Positions 1 to 9,182 of a DNA stretch of 64,000 bases are shown piece after piece. Under the pieces are notes generated by a model. The model did not search any database. It saw only the letters and a program-made list of their open reading frames with translations, and was not told the DNA's origin. The stretch is taken from contig NZ_LT859959.1 in the NCBI RefSeq assembly GCF_900176205.1, forward strand, positions 2,377,001 through 2,441,000, read 5' to 3'. Position numbers and translations under genes: made by a program. Position 1 is the stretch's first letter. Every line of letters starts with the position of its first letter. This DNA is from Bradyrhizobium sp. ORS 285. Lineage in GTDB: Bacteria > Pseudomonadota > Alphaproteobacteria > Rhizobiales > Xanthobacteraceae.

Positions 1-6
1 CGTTCG

Positions 7-42
7 ATCCACCGCGCCATTCCCTTCGACGGCGCGGCGGAT
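7..42 (-). terminator. Hairpin downstream of sugar-binding protein gene
   Basis: Twelve-base arms (7-18 and 31-42) pair with a single G-T wobble around a 12-base loop. The hairpin lies just past the stop codon of the minus-strand binding-protein gene. It has no U-tract, so it may be a weak terminator or an mRNA-stabilising hairpin before permease genes that would lie left of the window. Confidence 0.5.
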
Positions 43-55
43 CAGAGAAGGTGGC

Positions 56-1195
56 TTACTGGTTTTCCTTCGACTGGCCCATGATCTCCTGCGCCGTGAA
101 GTTGATGCCGCAGGTCGGGAAGGAGTTGCCGACGAAGAAATTGTCGGATTGGGACGGGAAGTAGTCCACGTCCTTCTTGAAGTTGGGATCCTCGACGACC
201 GACAGTGGCAACTTGACCGATTGCGGCACCACCTTGCCTTCGAGGGCCGCGAGCGCCACCTTGATCGCGACGGCGACCTGGGCAGGACCGGTGCCGGCCG
301 AGGAACACTTCAAGCCTTCCGATGATTTTGCCGCGCAGAACTTGCGGAAGCCGTTCTCGGTCTCTCCGCCGAACGGCACCATCTTGTGCTTGGCGTCGAG
401 CATGGCCTGCACGATGCCGGTGTCACCGCCCTGGCCGGAGATCGCATCGAACGGACCATTGGTCGCGATCGCATCCGCGGTGGCCTTCTGGGCGACGCCG
501 TCATCCCATTTGCCGACGACCTCGGTGGTCTGCCACTTTTTTCCCGAGCTGCTCAGGACCGATTGGAATCCGTTGTGCCGGTCGGTGTCGACCGAGGTGC
601 CGGCGACGCCGCGCACTTCGAGCACCTTGCCGCCATCGGGCACGTTCTTGACCAGCCACTTCGCCCAGAGCTCGCCGAGGCCCTTCTGGTCGACGTTGAC
701 GTTGATCGCATCTTCGGTCGCGAGAATGTTGTCGAAGGCGACGAGGATCACGCCGGCCTGCTTGGCGCGCTTGATCACCGGGCCGAACGCCGTCGGGTTC
801 TGCGCGTTCACGACGATGGCGTCATAGCCGGAGTCGATGAAGTTGTTGATCGCCGAGATCTGCGCCGGCACGTCCTCGCCGGTCGAGACCACCTTGAACT
901 CCTTCAGCTTGGCCTTGACCTCCGGCTGGGCCGCATAGGCCTTCGCGGTCTGGATCATCTGGATGCGCCAGGTATTGGCGATGTAGCCGTTCGCAAGCGC
1001 GATGCGGTAGGGGCCCTTCTTGGCGGGATACTTGAAGAACTTGGTATCGCCGGCCCACGGCACCATGCATTCGGGCTCAGCCGCGGGACCCTTGACCATC
1101 TCCGGCTCTGCAAGCGCCTTGCTTGCGAATGCCGAGACCAGCACCAGGGATGCGCAGGTTGCAAGGCACCGCGCCGTGATCGATTTGGAAGACAT
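56..1195 (-). CDS. Ribose-type sugar ABC transporter substrate-binding protein
   Basis: A periplasmic binding protein of 379 residues in the ribose/galactose-binding (Peripla_BP_4) style. Residues 1 to about 28 form a signal peptide with a hydrophobic core ending in ASKALA. The body shows features typical of the class: ANGYIANTWRIQM near the N-terminus, the DAIVVNAQNP strand, and GGKVLEVRGVAGTSVDTDRHNG. The ATG at 1195 is preceded by GGGAGG on the minus strand; the frame stays open to 1252, but that extension would bury the signal peptide. No permease or ATPase accompanies it on this side, so its partners, if any, lie left of the window. Two LacI-type palindromes sit upstream. The ligand is not readable from sequence. 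Confidence 0.85.
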   Translation of the reverse strand: MSSKSITARCLATCASLVLVSAFASKALAEPEMVKGPAAEPECMVPWAGDTKFFKYPAKKGPYRIALANGYIANTWRIQMIQTAKAYAAQPEVKAKLKEFKVVSTGEDVPAQISAINNFIDSGYDAIVVNAQNPTAFGPVIKRAKQAGVILVAFDNILATEDAINVNVDQKGLGELWAKWLVKNVPDGGKVLEVRGVAGTSVDTDRHNGFQSVLSSSGKKWQTTEVVGKWDDGVAQKATADAIATNGPFDAISGQGGDTGIVQAMLDAKHKMVPFGGETENGFRKFCAAKSSEGLKCSSAGTGPAQVAVAIKVALAALEGKVVPQSVKLPLSVVEDPNFKKDVDYFPSQSDNFFVGNSFPTCGINFTAQEIMGQSKENQ

Positions 1196-1314
1196 TCGTG
1201 ACCTCCCCATTGTTGCAGCGCCAATCATTGACGCATGTGCGAGACGCCTCACTTGTTGTCGGAGGTTGTTCGAGCGCCGCTCGTCGTCTCAACGATCGCA
1301 GCGATACTGGCCAA

Positions 1315-1328
1315 TGACAGCGCTGTCA
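1315..1328. promoter_or_regulatory. LacI-type operator candidate 1
   Basis: TGACAGCGCTGTCA is a perfect 14-bp palindrome with the central CG and flanking TG/CA expected of LacI-family operators. It lies about 120 bp upstream of the start of the sugar-binding protein gene at 1195. Confidence 0.5.
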
Positions 1329-1381
1329 ATTACCGGCGCGTGGCGGGGTGTTTGGCAAGTGGACGCGAAGCGCATTGCGCC

Positions 1382-1405
1382 TCGAAGGCATTTTTGATGC
1401 CTCGA
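1382..1405. other. Bulged hairpin in divergent region
   Basis: TCGAAGGCAT (1382-1391) pairs with ATGCCTCGA (1397-1405) except for one bulged A, with the loop TTTTG. Outer CGCAT/ATGCG arms could extend it. Its role is unknown. Confidence 0.35.
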
Positions 1406-1444
1406 ATGCGTCTGACCGCGGCCGCGTCCTGCGCGCATCACCGA

Positions 1445-1458
1445 TGTCAGCGCTATCA
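1445..1458. promoter_or_regulatory. LacI-type operator candidate 2
   Basis: TGTCAGCGCTATCA matches the palindrome at 1315-1328 at 12 of 14 positions and keeps the AGCGCT core. Two copies 130 bp apart would suit repression by looping, or one site for each divergent gene. Confidence 0.4.
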
Positions 1459-1685
1459 CGGCGGCATTTTGCGTCGCACCGAGGAAAATGAGACTGCCCG
1501 TCAAGGTGGCGGCTGGCGGCGAGACCCGGTGCAGCGCGGCGTCCGCTAGCCTTCGGAGCGATGGGGGGCTCATCCTCGCTTGCCAAACATGGTGAGGGAC
1601 CGGTGAGGCCTGCCGCCAACACGGCCAGCAACGACTGGCCGGCACAATCGTGTGCTCCAGCAATGGGCGACAAGGGAGGAGTTCG

Positions 1686-2939
1686 ATGCACATGCGACGC
1701 GTGGGGTTCGCCGTGGTCACGGCGCTTTTGCTGTCCGGTACGGCTGCGTTCGCTCAGGAGAAGATCAAGGTCGGAGTCACGGCAACGCTCGAGGGCACCT
1801 ATACGGTGCTCGGGGAGGACGGCATGCGCGGCCATGTCACCGCGCTGAACGTGCTCGGCAAGAAGGTCGGCGACAAGGAGCTGGAGTTCGTCGTTGCCTC
1901 GACCGATGCCACGCCTGACTCGGCGGTGCGCGCCGTGCGCAAGCTGATCGAGCAGGACAAGGTGCAGATCCTGCTGTCGCCGCTGTCGGGCGACGAAGGC
2001 ATCGCGGTGAAGAACTTCGCCAAGACTCATCCGGAACTGACTTTCGTCAACGCCGCGTCCGGCGCGCAGGAGACGACCTATGTCGATCCGGCGCCGAACT
2101 TCTTCCGCTTCAACATGGACGGCGCGCAGTGGCAGGTCGGCCTAGGCAAATATGCCTATGAGACCAAGGGCTATCGCAAGATCGCGACGGTCGGCGAGGA
2201 CTACTCCTTCATCTATACCCAGGTGTTCGGCCTGGCGCTCGAGTTCTGCGGCCTCGGCGGCAAGATCTCGAGCCGGCAGTGGGTCCCGCTCGGCACCAAG
2301 GATTTTGCATCGGTCATCGCCGCGCTGCCCGACGATGTCGATGCCATCTATCTCGGTCTCGGCGGCGCCGACGCGGTCAACTTCCTCAATCAGTACCAGC
2401 AGGCCGGCGGCAAGGCTCACCTGATGGGCGGCTCGATCATGATCGACCAGACCATCCTGTCGTCCAAGGGCAACGCCAAGAACGCGCTGATCGGCACCAT
2501 CGCAGCCTCGGGCCAGGCCGATACCTGGGAGGATCCGCGCTGGCAGAAGTTCGTCAAGGCCTATCAGGACTCGTTCCCGCCGGAGAAGCGCTTCCCGAGC
2601 CCATCGCTGCTGGCCACCAATTATTACGGCTCGACCATGGCGCTCATTCTCGCGCTGCGGGAGGTCAATGGCGATCTCTCCGATAACCAGTCGAAGCTGA
2701 AGGCGGCGCTGGCCAAGATTGAGATCGACGCGCCCAACGGCAAGATCAAGCTCGACTCCAACCGCCAAGCGATCGGCACCAACTTCGTCACCGAGGTGGT
2801 CGATGATGGCAAGGGCGCGCTGTTCAGCAAGGTGGTGAAGGTGATCCCCGACGTCAACCAGACACTGGGTTATGACGCGGCCACCTTTGCCAAGATCGGG
2901 CTGCCAAGCCGGACCGTGCCTGAATGTAAGAAGTACTGA
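1686..2939 (+). CDS. Branched-chain amino acid-type ABC substrate-binding protein
   Basis: A periplasmic binding protein of 417 residues in the LivJ/AmiC-like (Peripla_BP_6) class. The signal peptide runs to about residue 24 and ends in TAAFA. The mature part begins with KIKVGVTATLEGTYTVLG, the usual first strand of this class. The ATG at 1686 has GGGAGGAG just upstream; a second ATG two codons later is possible. The next genes are an AraC regulator and a LIV-type permease/ATPase set, so this is very probably the ligand-binding subunit of that importer. A strong hairpin follows the stop. The ligand is unknown; the class also binds amides, aromatic acids and urea. Confidence 0.85.
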   Translation: MHMRRVGFAVVTALLLSGTAAFAQEKIKVGVTATLEGTYTVLGEDGMRGHVTALNVLGKKVGDKELEFVVASTDATPDSAVRAVRKLIEQDKVQILLSPLSGDEGIAVKNFAKTHPELTFVNAASGAQETTYVDPAPNFFRFNMDGAQWQVGLGKYAYETKGYRKIATVGEDYSFIYTQVFGLALEFCGLGGKISSRQWVPLGTKDFASVIAALPDDVDAIYLGLGGADAVNFLNQYQQAGGKAHLMGGSIMIDQTILSSKGNAKNALIGTIAASGQADTWEDPRWQKFVKAYQDSFPPEKRFPSPSLLATNYYGSTMALILALREVNGDLSDNQSKLKAALAKIEIDAPNGKIKLDSNRQAIGTNFVTEVVDDGKGALFSKVVKVIPDVNQTLGYDAATFAKIGLPSRTVPECKKY

Positions 2940-2959
2940 CCAATTGCGGTCAGCAACTC

Positions 2960-2988
2960 ACGCGGCCGGACGCTCGCTCCGGCCGCGT
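2960..2988 (+). terminator. Terminator after LIV-type binding protein
   Basis: A perfect 11-bp stem (2960-2970 with 2978-2988) around a 7-base loop starts 20 bases after the stop codon, followed by a pyrimidine-rich stretch. It would separate high expression of the binding protein from the downstream regulator. Confidence 0.7.
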
Positions 2989-3064
2989 CGTCGCGTCTCT
3001 TGCTTTCTGTGCAGCAATGCCCGACGCTGACAAATAATCAAAAAGTCATATCGGTGGGGAAGTG

Positions 3065-3886
3065 ATGAGTAGGGCGCTTGCCGTCTTTCATGCACGCTTC
3101 GGTCGCGCGACGGTCTATCAGCTCAATCGGCCGTTCAATGTGCATGCCCATCGCGAGGGGCATCTGATCTTTCACGTCGGCGGAACGCCGGCCAACATCG
3201 ATGTCTGCGATCAGCGCCATGTCATCGGCGAGGACTCGATCGTCGCGGTCAATCCATGGGAACCACATAATTTCCTGCCGAACGATATCGACAACGGCGC
3301 GATCTTCTTCGTGCTCTACGTCAATGCCGAATGGTTCGCACCGCCAGCCATGCGCGAGGGGCTGAAATTCGGCAGGACCTGCTTCCGCCGCACCGCCGCG
3401 CTCGACCGCTGCATTCGTCGCACCGCAGCGCTGGTCTGTGGCGCGCCGTCGCTCGGCTGCCTCGATGGCGAGCTGCGCCAGCTGATCGAGAGCTGCTACG
3501 AGGAGAGCTGGCGTGTGTCCGAATTGACGCCGGAGCGGCCAAGCACCGAGGTGACCGATTTCCGTGTCCGCAAGTGCATCAAGCTGATGTCGGACAGCCC
3601 CTGTGCCGAGATCGAGCTCGATCATATCGCGCGAGAGTCGGGACTGTCACGGCCGCATTTCTATCGTCTGTTCCGCAGCCAGACCGGCGTGACGCCGAAC
3701 CTCTATCTGAACACACTCCTGATGGAGCGGGCGCTGGATGCGGTCGTCGCAACGGAGTCGCCCATTGCCGACATCGGCTTCGATCTCGGCTTCTCGTCGC
3801 AGAGCGGCTTCACCCGCTTCTTTGCCGGCAATGTCGGCATGGCGCCGACCGATTATCGCCGCGCTGCAAAAGTGCTGCGGTCCTGA
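3065..3886 (+). CDS. AraC-family transcriptional regulator
   Basis: A regulator of 273 residues. The N-terminal part (about 1-130) looks like a cupin-type sensor (HREGHLIFHVGG, VNPWEPHNF). The C-terminal 100 residues carry the two helix-turn-helix units of AraC/XylS proteins, including IARESGLSRPHFYRLFRSQTGVT and DIGFDLGFSSQSGFTRFF in order. I prefer the ATG at 3065 over the adjacent GTG at 3062 because GGTGGGGA sits too close to the GTG. The gene stands between the LIV-type binding protein and the permease genes, so it probably controls the large operon to its right. The inducer is presumably the transported compound or a breakdown product. Confidence 0.85.
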   Translation: MSRALAVFHARFGRATVYQLNRPFNVHAHREGHLIFHVGGTPANIDVCDQRHVIGEDSIVAVNPWEPHNFLPNDIDNGAIFFVLYVNAEWFAPPAMREGLKFGRTCFRRTAALDRCIRRTAALVCGAPSLGCLDGELRQLIESCYEESWRVSELTPERPSTEVTDFRVRKCIKLMSDSPCAEIELDHIARESGLSRPHFYRLFRSQTGVTPNLYLNTLLMERALDAVVATESPIADIGFDLGFSSQSGFTRFFAGNVGMAPTDYRRAAKVLRS

Positions 3887-4000
3887 CGTGCTGCTACGCA
3901 TCGCGCGAAAAGAGACTGTCGATCAAACAGGCGTTCTCGTCTGCCGTTAGTCTTTGGCGGAACGTGATCCGGCAAAGGATCCGACGAGGGAGGACGAGCG

Positions 4001-4090
4001 ATGGCCGGCGTCACCGGCGATCTTCGGCTGCACGCGCGACGCCGTTGTGAAGACGGCGCCGGTTTCCTCGACGTGAGGGGGCGCCGATGA
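4001..4090 (+). CDS. Possible 29-residue leader peptide before LIV permease
   Basis: A small frame begins with ATG at 4001, eight bases after an excellent GGGAGGA ribosome-binding site, and ends with a TGA that overlaps the permease ATG (ATGA at 4087-4090). The peptide starts MAGVTGDLRLHARR, is rich in Arg and Gly and resembles nothing I recognise. Good start signals plus exact coupling to the next gene suggest a translated leader or a translational-coupling device. Chance cannot be excluded, since the permease also has its own GAGGGGG site. Confidence 0.35.
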   Translation: MAGVTGDLRLHARRRCEDGAGFLDVRGRR

Positions 4091-5097
4091 GCGGCTTCAT
4101 CGAGCGCCGGCCGATCTGGTCCCTCGTCATTCTGATTGCCTTCGCGTGTCTTGCTTGGCTGATCATCGCGGTGTGGCCGCCGGGGCTGGAAGAGGCGATC
4201 GGCCGCAAGAAGGTGTTCCTGAGCGCCGTGTTCAACGGGATCACGCTGGGTGGACTCTACTTTCTGGTCGCGAGCGGATTCACCCTGATCTTCGGCCTGA
4301 TGCGCAACGTCAACCTTGCGCACGGCTCGCTGTATCTGTTCGGCGGCTATGTCGGCTACGGCGTCTCGGCCGCGACCGGCTCGTGGATCCTGGCCTTCAT
4401 TGCGGCCTTCATCGTCGTCGCTGTCGTCGGCGTGCTGCTTCAGCTGCTCGTGTTTCGCCGCATGGAGGGGCAGGACCTGCGGCAGACCATGGTGACGATC
4501 GGGCTGTCGATCGTGTTCGCTGATCTCATGCTGTGGGCGTTCGGCGGCGACTTCTATCAGATCCAGACGCCGGCCTGGCTGATCGGACCGGTCCAGCTGC
4601 CGCTGATGACGGCAATGAAGTCGTCCGGCGAAGCGGTGTTCCTGCAATATCCGCTGGTGCGGCTCGTGATCTTCTGCGGCTCGGTGGTGATCGGCGTGCT
4701 GATGTGGCTCGCGCTGAACCGCACGCGGGTCGGCATGATCGTCCGCGCCGGCGTCGACGACCGCGAGATCCTCGCCGCGACCGGCGTGCAGATCCAGCTC
4801 GTCTTCGTCCTGGTGTTCGCGCTCGGCGCGGGATTGGCCGGCATCGCCGGCGTGGTCGGCGGGACGTTCCAATCGATCTCGCCGGGAGAGGATACACGGT
4901 TCCTTCTTGCGTCGCTGGTCGTGGTCATCGTCGGCGGTATGGGATCGATCCCGGGCGCGGCGCTCGGCGCTGTCATCATCGGGCTCGCCGAGCAGCTCGG
5001 CTCGGTCTACATCCCGACCTATGCGATCGTCGTGACGTTCCTGATCATGGTCCTGGTGCTCGCGCTGCGGCCCCAGGGCCTTCTGGCGAGGCGATGA
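4087..5097 (+). CDS. Branched-chain amino acid-type ABC permease (LivH-like)
   Basis: An inner-membrane permease of 336 residues in the BPD_transp_2 family. The LivH hallmark GITLGGLYFLVASGFTLIFG appears near residue 55, then NLAHGSLYLFGGY, the central hydrophobic helices, and the cytoplasmic loop around EILAATGV that contacts the ATPase. About 30 extra residues with one hydrophobic helix precede the conserved core, so it is slightly longer than the usual 290-300 residues. ATG at 4087 follows GAGGGGG. It is the first large gene of the operon and is followed one base later by the LivM-like permease, with which it should form the heterodimeric channel. Confidence 0.9.
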   Translation: MSGFIERRPIWSLVILIAFACLAWLIIAVWPPGLEEAIGRKKVFLSAVFNGITLGGLYFLVASGFTLIFGLMRNVNLAHGSLYLFGGYVGYGVSAATGSWILAFIAAFIVVAVVGVLLQLLVFRRMEGQDLRQTMVTIGLSIVFADLMLWAFGGDFYQIQTPAWLIGPVQLPLMTAMKSSGEAVFLQYPLVRLVIFCGSVVIGVLMWLALNRTRVGMIVRAGVDDREILAATGVQIQLVFVLVFALGAGLAGIAGVVGGTFQSISPGEDTRFLLASLVVVIVGGMGSIPGAALGAVIIGLAEQLGSVYIPTYAIVVTFLIMVLVLALRPQGLLARR

Positions 5098-5098
5098 G

Positions 5099-6190
5099 AT
5101 GTCGCTGATCCAGGAAGCGCGGGCGAGGGAGGGCATGGTCGGACCACGCGGTGCCGTGGGCCAGCCGGCTACGTGGTCCGTCACCGAGCATCCATGGGCC
5201 TGGGCGGTGGCGGCCTTGCTGCTGATCATGCCGCTCATCGCAAACGGCTTCTTCCTGATCGAGATCTTCGGCACGACCCTGATTCTCGGCACGATTGCGC
5301 TGAGCCTGATGTTCCTCGCCGGCTATGGTGGCATGGTCAGCCTGATGCAGCTCACCATCGCTGGCTTTGCCGGCTACATGGTCGCGGTCTTCGGCGTCAG
5401 CGGCAACGCCACTATCAGCCTGGGCTGGCCGTGGTGGCTGGCGACGCCGATGGCGCTGGTGCTCGCGGTGCTGTTCGGCACGCTCGGCGGCGCGCTCGCC
5501 GTGCGGACCGAAGGCATCTACACCATCATGATCACGCTCGCGATCGGCGCGGCGTTCTACTATTTCACCAACCAGAACTGGGGGATCTTCAACGGCCATA
5601 CCGGCATCAACACGATCGCGACGCCGCATTTTCTTGGCATCAACTGGCGCAGCGATATCGCGTTCTATTATCTGATCCTGGTGGTCGCCGCGCTGTGTTA
5701 CTTCGCCGTACTGTATCTGTCCCGCGCGCCGTTCGGTCTGGCACTGCAGGGCGTGCGCGACAATCCCCCGCGCATGGCCGCGCTCGGCTTCAACGTCAAT
5801 GCACATCGGATTGCGGCCTACGCGTTTGCCGCGCTGATCGCCGGCCTCGGCGGGGTGCTGCAGGTCTGGAACTATCGGCAGATCTCACCGGGCTCGGTCG
5901 CCGTCGAACGCTGCATCGACATTCTGATCGTCGCGGTCGTCGGCGGCGTGACCCGGCCGGTCGGCGCCTATATCGGCGCCTTCATCTTTGTCATCCTGCG
6001 CACCTTCGCGCTCGACTTCCTGGTCAAGGTCGGCCTCGACGGCAACCGCTTCCGTTTGCTGATCGGCCTCGGCTTTCTCGCCATCGTGTTTTTCTCGTCC
6101 GACGGCGTCGTCGGCCTCTACGAGCGCTGGCGCAAGCGCGGCCAAGCCAAGGAGACGCGGCCCCGACCGGGAGGGCACGGCCATGGATAG
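5099..6190 (+). CDS. Branched-chain amino acid-type ABC permease (LivM-like)
   Basis: An inner-membrane permease of 363 residues, partner of the LivH-like protein. It has about nine hydrophobic segments and typical LivM motifs: LSLMFLAGYGGMVSLMQ, the TEGIYTIMITLA segment, and the ATPase-contact loop RAPFGLALQGVRDNPPRMAALGF at about residues 205-225. The C-terminus is a short basic tail. The start ATG overlaps the end of the upstream gene's context with a one-base gap, and the stop overlaps the next gene by eight bases, so the permeases and ATPase are translationally coupled. Confidence 0.9.
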   Translation: MSLIQEARAREGMVGPRGAVGQPATWSVTEHPWAWAVAALLLIMPLIANGFFLIEIFGTTLILGTIALSLMFLAGYGGMVSLMQLTIAGFAGYMVAVFGVSGNATISLGWPWWLATPMALVLAVLFGTLGGALAVRTEGIYTIMITLAIGAAFYYFTNQNWGIFNGHTGINTIATPHFLGINWRSDIAFYYLILVVAALCYFAVLYLSRAPFGLALQGVRDNPPRMAALGFNVNAHRIAAYAFAALIAGLGGVLQVWNYRQISPGSVAVERCIDILIVAVVGGVTRPVGAYIGAFIFVILRTFALDFLVKVGLDGNRFRLLIGLGFLAIVFFSSDGVVGLYERWRKRGQAKETRPRPGGHGHG

Positions 6191-6965
6191 GGTGGCGGAC
6201 CGGCTCTCGGCCCTCGGCTCGACGGCGGCGCTCGAATTGCGCGGCGTGACCCGGATGTTCGGCGCGTTGGCTGCGCTGACGGACATCACCATTACGGTCC
6301 GGCCCGGCGAGCGCCGCGCGGTGCTGGGCTCCAATGGCGCCGGCAAGACGACGCTGTTCAACTGCGTCACCGGCGACTTCCTGCCGACCTCCGGGACGAT
6401 CCGCTTCTTCGGCGAAGACGTCACCGCGTTTCCGCCGTATGAGCGCATCCGCCGCGGCTTGCGCCGGACGTACCAGATCTCGGCGCTGTTCCTTGGGCTC
6501 ACGGTCCGCGACAACGTCTATCTGGCCTGCCGTGGCGTGTCGCGGGCGCGCTTCTCGATGCTGCGTCCGAGCGTCAGCGACGCGCTGATGCAGTCGACCG
6601 AGCGGCTGATCGAGGCTGTGCATCTGACGTCGGTGCGCGATCAACTGGTGTCGGAGCTCGCCCATGGCCAACAGCGCCAGCTCGAGATCGCGCTGGCGCT
6701 GGCCGGCGCCCCGCGCTTCATCCTGTTCGATGAGCCGGCGGCTGGCCTGTCGCCGACCGAGCGGCGCGAACTGGTGGAGATCCTGACCGCGCTGCCGCCG
6801 CATATCGGCTACATCATCATCGAGCACGACATGGATGTCGCGCTGCGCGTCGTCGAGAGCGTCACGATGATGCACAACGGCCGCATCTTCAAGGAGGGCG
6901 CGCCGCACGAGATCGAGTCCGATCCGGAGGTGCAGGAGCTGTATCTGGGAGGCGGTCATGAATGA
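6183..6965 (+). CDS. Branched-chain amino acid-type ABC ATPase (LivG-like)
   Basis: A 260-residue ABC ATPase. Walker A (GSNGAGKTT) is near residue 50, the Q-loop region reads [10 protein letters not shown], the signature is degenerate (ELAHGQQRQ in place of LSGGQ), Walker B is [11 protein letters not shown] and the switch histidine lies in IIEHDMD. The degenerate signature with AHGQQR is typical of LivG proteins. It overlaps the permease upstream by eight bases and the fused ATPase downstream by eight bases. Together with the next gene it would energise import by the LivH/LivM-like pair. Confidence 0.9.
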   Translation: MDRVADRLSALGSTAALELRGVTRMFGALAALTDITITVRPGERRAVLGSNGAGKTTLFNCVTGDFLPTSGTIRFFGEDVTAFPPYERIRRGLRRTYQISALFLGLTVRDNVYLACRGVSRARFSMLRPSVSDALMQSTERLIEAVHLTSVRDQLVSELAHGQQRQLEIALALAGAPRFILFDEPAAGLSPTERRELVEILTALPPHIGYIIIEHDMDVALRVVESVTMMHNGRIFKEGAPHEIESDPEVQELYLGGGHE

Positions 6966-9177
6966 TCGCAGCCGCTCCGCGCCCGCGCTCGAGGTCCGCG
7001 GCCTCGACGTCTACTATGGCCATTCGCATGCGCTGCAGGGCGTCGACCTCCGGCTCGACAGCGGCGTGTTCTCGCTGGTCGGCCGCAACGGCATGGGCAA
7101 GACCACGCTGTGCAAGGCGATCATGGGTCTGCTGCGGCCATCCGGCGGATCGGTGCGGCTGCGCGGCGAGGATATCACCGGGCTCAATCCGGCGCGCATC
7201 GCGCGGCTCGGCCTCGGCTACGTGCCGCAGGGGCGGCGTCTCTGGCGCTCGCTCAGCGTCGATGAGCATCTGCGGCTCGCGGCCGGGCTGCGCCGCGGCG
7301 CCTGGACGGTCGAGCGGGTCTACGAGACGTTTCCGCGGCTGGCCGAGCGACGCAACAATGGCGGCGGGCAGCTCTCCGGCGGCGAGCAGCAGATGCTGGC
7401 GATCTCGCGCGCGCTGCTGACCAATCCGCAGCTCCTGATCATGGACGAGCCCACCGAGGGGCTTGCGCCGGTCATCGTCGCCCAGGTCGAGGAGATGCTC
7501 ATCCGGCTCGGCCAGGACGGTGACATCGCGGTGCTGGTGATCGAGCAGAATATCGGCGTCGCTACCGCGATCTCGCCGCGCGTCGCGATCATGGTCAACG
7601 GCCGGATCAACCGCATCATCGACTCTGCGCGGCTTGCGGCTGATCGCGAACTGCAGCAGCGCCTGCTCGGCGTCGGCCAGCATGCGGGCGACGAGACCGA
7701 TCTCGGCACCGAGCAGGCGAGGGAGGAGCCGGTCGCTCGTGCGGCAATGCCCGCGCCGCCAAAGGCCGCTCCGGTCAAGGTCTACGTCTCCAATCCCGTG
7801 CTGCCGACGCGCTGGTCGCAGCCGGTGCCGATCGCGCAGATTGAGGCCAAGGCGCGCACCGTCTCGACCAGCGTCACGCGGCTCGATGAGGCGGCGCGCG
7901 TCGGACGCGAGCGCGTTGCACCGGGCTCGTCCGGTCCGCCTGCGGTGATCGTGGCCGGTACGCTCGACACCAAGGGCGAGGAGCTGCGGTTCATCCACGA
8001 CATCATTGCCGGCCACGGCCTCCGCACGCGGCTTGTCGATGTCTCCACCAGCGGCAAGCATGCGAGCTGCGACGTCTCGGCCCAGGAGGTCGCGCTCAAT
8101 CATCCGCGCGGCGGCTCGGCCGTGTTCGGCTCCGACCGCGGGCAATCCGTGGCGGCAATGGCCGACGCCTTTGCTCGCTGGCTGCGGCGGCAGGACAATG
8201 TCGCCGGGATCATCTCGGCCGGCGGCTCCGGCGGTACGTCGCTCGTGGCCCCCGGCATGCGCGAGCTGCCGGTCGGTGTGCCCAAGCTGATCGTCTCGAC
8301 AGTCGCCTCGGGAGACGTCGGCGCCTATGTCGGTCCGGCCGATATCGCGATGATGTACTCGGTCGCCGACGTGCAGGGGCTGAACTCGATCTCGCGTGCC
8401 GTGCTGAGCAACGGCGCGCATGCGTTGGCCGGAATGGTCGCGGCGCGGCAGCAGCAGTCGGCCGCCACTGATCGCGCCAAGCCGCAGCGCGCCGCGCTCG
8501 GGATCACCATGTTCGGCGTCACCACGCCGGCGGTGCAGAAGATCACGGCGGAGCTGCGCGACGATTACGAATGCCTGGTGTTTCACGCCACCGGCGTCGG
8601 CGGCCGCTCGATGGAGAAGCTCGTGGACTCCGGGATGCTCGCCGGTGTGATCGATCTCACCACCACCGAGGTCTGCGATCTGCTGATGGGCGGCGTGTTT
8701 CCCGCCACCGAGGATCGCTTCGGCGCCATCATCCGTTCGCGCGTACCCTATGTCGGCTCTGTCGGTGCATTGGACATGGTGAATTTCGGCGCGCCCGACA
8801 CAATCCCCGAACGCTATCGCGGCCGCAAGTTTCACGTCCACAATCCGCAGGTCACGTTGATGCGCACCACGCCTGCAGAGAATGCGGAGATGGGGCGCTG
8901 GATCGGCGAGCGGCTCAATCGCATGGATGGCCCGGTCAGGTTCTTCCTGCCCGAGAAAGGCGTCTCCGCGCTCGACGCGCAGGGGCAGCCGTTCTTCGAT
9001 CGCGAGGCGGACGAGGCGCTGTTCCGTAGCCTCGAGCAGACGGTGCGGCAGACGTCGACGCGGCGGATCATTCGCGTGCCGCATCACATCAACGACAATG
9101 AGTTCGTCGCCACGATCGTCGCCGCCGTCAGGCCGATGCTCGGGCGGCTGCCGGCGCGGCGCAGACAGGCGAGGTGA
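6958..9177 (+). CDS. LivF-like ABC ATPase fused to Tm-1/UPF0261 domain
   Basis: A 739-residue fusion. Residues 1-235 are a complete LivF-type ATPase: Walker [10 protein letters not shown] (about 42), signature LSGGEQQM (about 140), Walker [12 protein letters not shown], and VIEQN where most ABC proteins have a histidine, as usual in LivF. A Pro/Ala-rich linker (about 236-325) leads into a Tm-1-like ATP-binding domain (UPF0261) from about residue 327, opening [18 protein letters not shown] and including [26 protein letters not shown] (written here as consecutive blocks [12 protein letters not shown] and [11 protein letters not shown]). The frame is continuous, with no sign of a sequencing frameshift. 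Tm-1 is the tomato protein that inhibits tobamovirus replication; bacterial homologues have no established role. The next gene encodes a protein like the other half of Tm-1. Confidence 0.88.
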   Translation: MNDRSRSAPALEVRGLDVYYGHSHALQGVDLRLDSGVFSLVGRNGMGKTTLCKAIMGLLRPSGGSVRLRGEDITGLNPARIARLGLGYVPQGRRLWRSLSVDEHLRLAAGLRRGAWTVERVYETFPRLAERRNNGGGQLSGGEQQMLAISRALLTNPQLLIMDEPTEGLAPVIVAQVEEMLIRLGQDGDIAVLVIEQNIGVATAISPRVAIMVNGRINRIIDSARLAADRELQQRLLGVGQHAGDETDLGTEQAREEPVARAAMPAPPKAAPVKVYVSNPVLPTRWSQPVPIAQIEAKARTVSTSVTRLDEAARVGRERVAPGSSGPPAVIVAGTLDTKGEELRFIHDIIAGHGLRTRLVDVSTSGKHASCDVSAQEVALNHPRGGSAVFGSDRGQSVAAMADAFARWLRRQDNVAGIISAGGSGGTSLVAPGMRELPVGVPKLIVSTVASGDVGAYVGPADIAMMYSVADVQGLNSISRAVLSNGAHALAGMVAARQQQSAATDRAKPQRAALGITMFGVTTPAVQKITAELRDDYECLVFHATGVGGRSMEKLVDSGMLAGVIDLTTTEVCDLLMGGVFPATEDRFGAIIRSRVPYVGSVGALDMVNFGAPDTIPERYRGRKFHVHNPQVTLMRTTPAENAEMGRWIGERLNRMDGPVRFFLPEKGVSALDAQGQPFFDREADEALFRSLEQTVRQTSTRRIIRVPHHINDNEFVATIVAAVRPMLGRLPARRRQAR

Positions 9178-9182
9178 TGGGC

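Larger units (their letters stand above)
1196..1685. other. Divergent intergenic region, 490 bp
   Basis: This stretch separates two divergently transcribed binding-protein genes. It holds two similar 14-bp palindromes, a bulged hairpin (1382-1405) and the ribosome-binding site of the right-hand gene (GGGAGGAG). I see no convincing gene in it; the frames that stay open lack a credible start. Confidence 0.7.

Noticed and set aside
3853..5292. Minus-strand frame opposite the LIV permeases
   Set aside because: The predicted product is highly charged, and the plus-strand frames are unmistakable membrane permeases.
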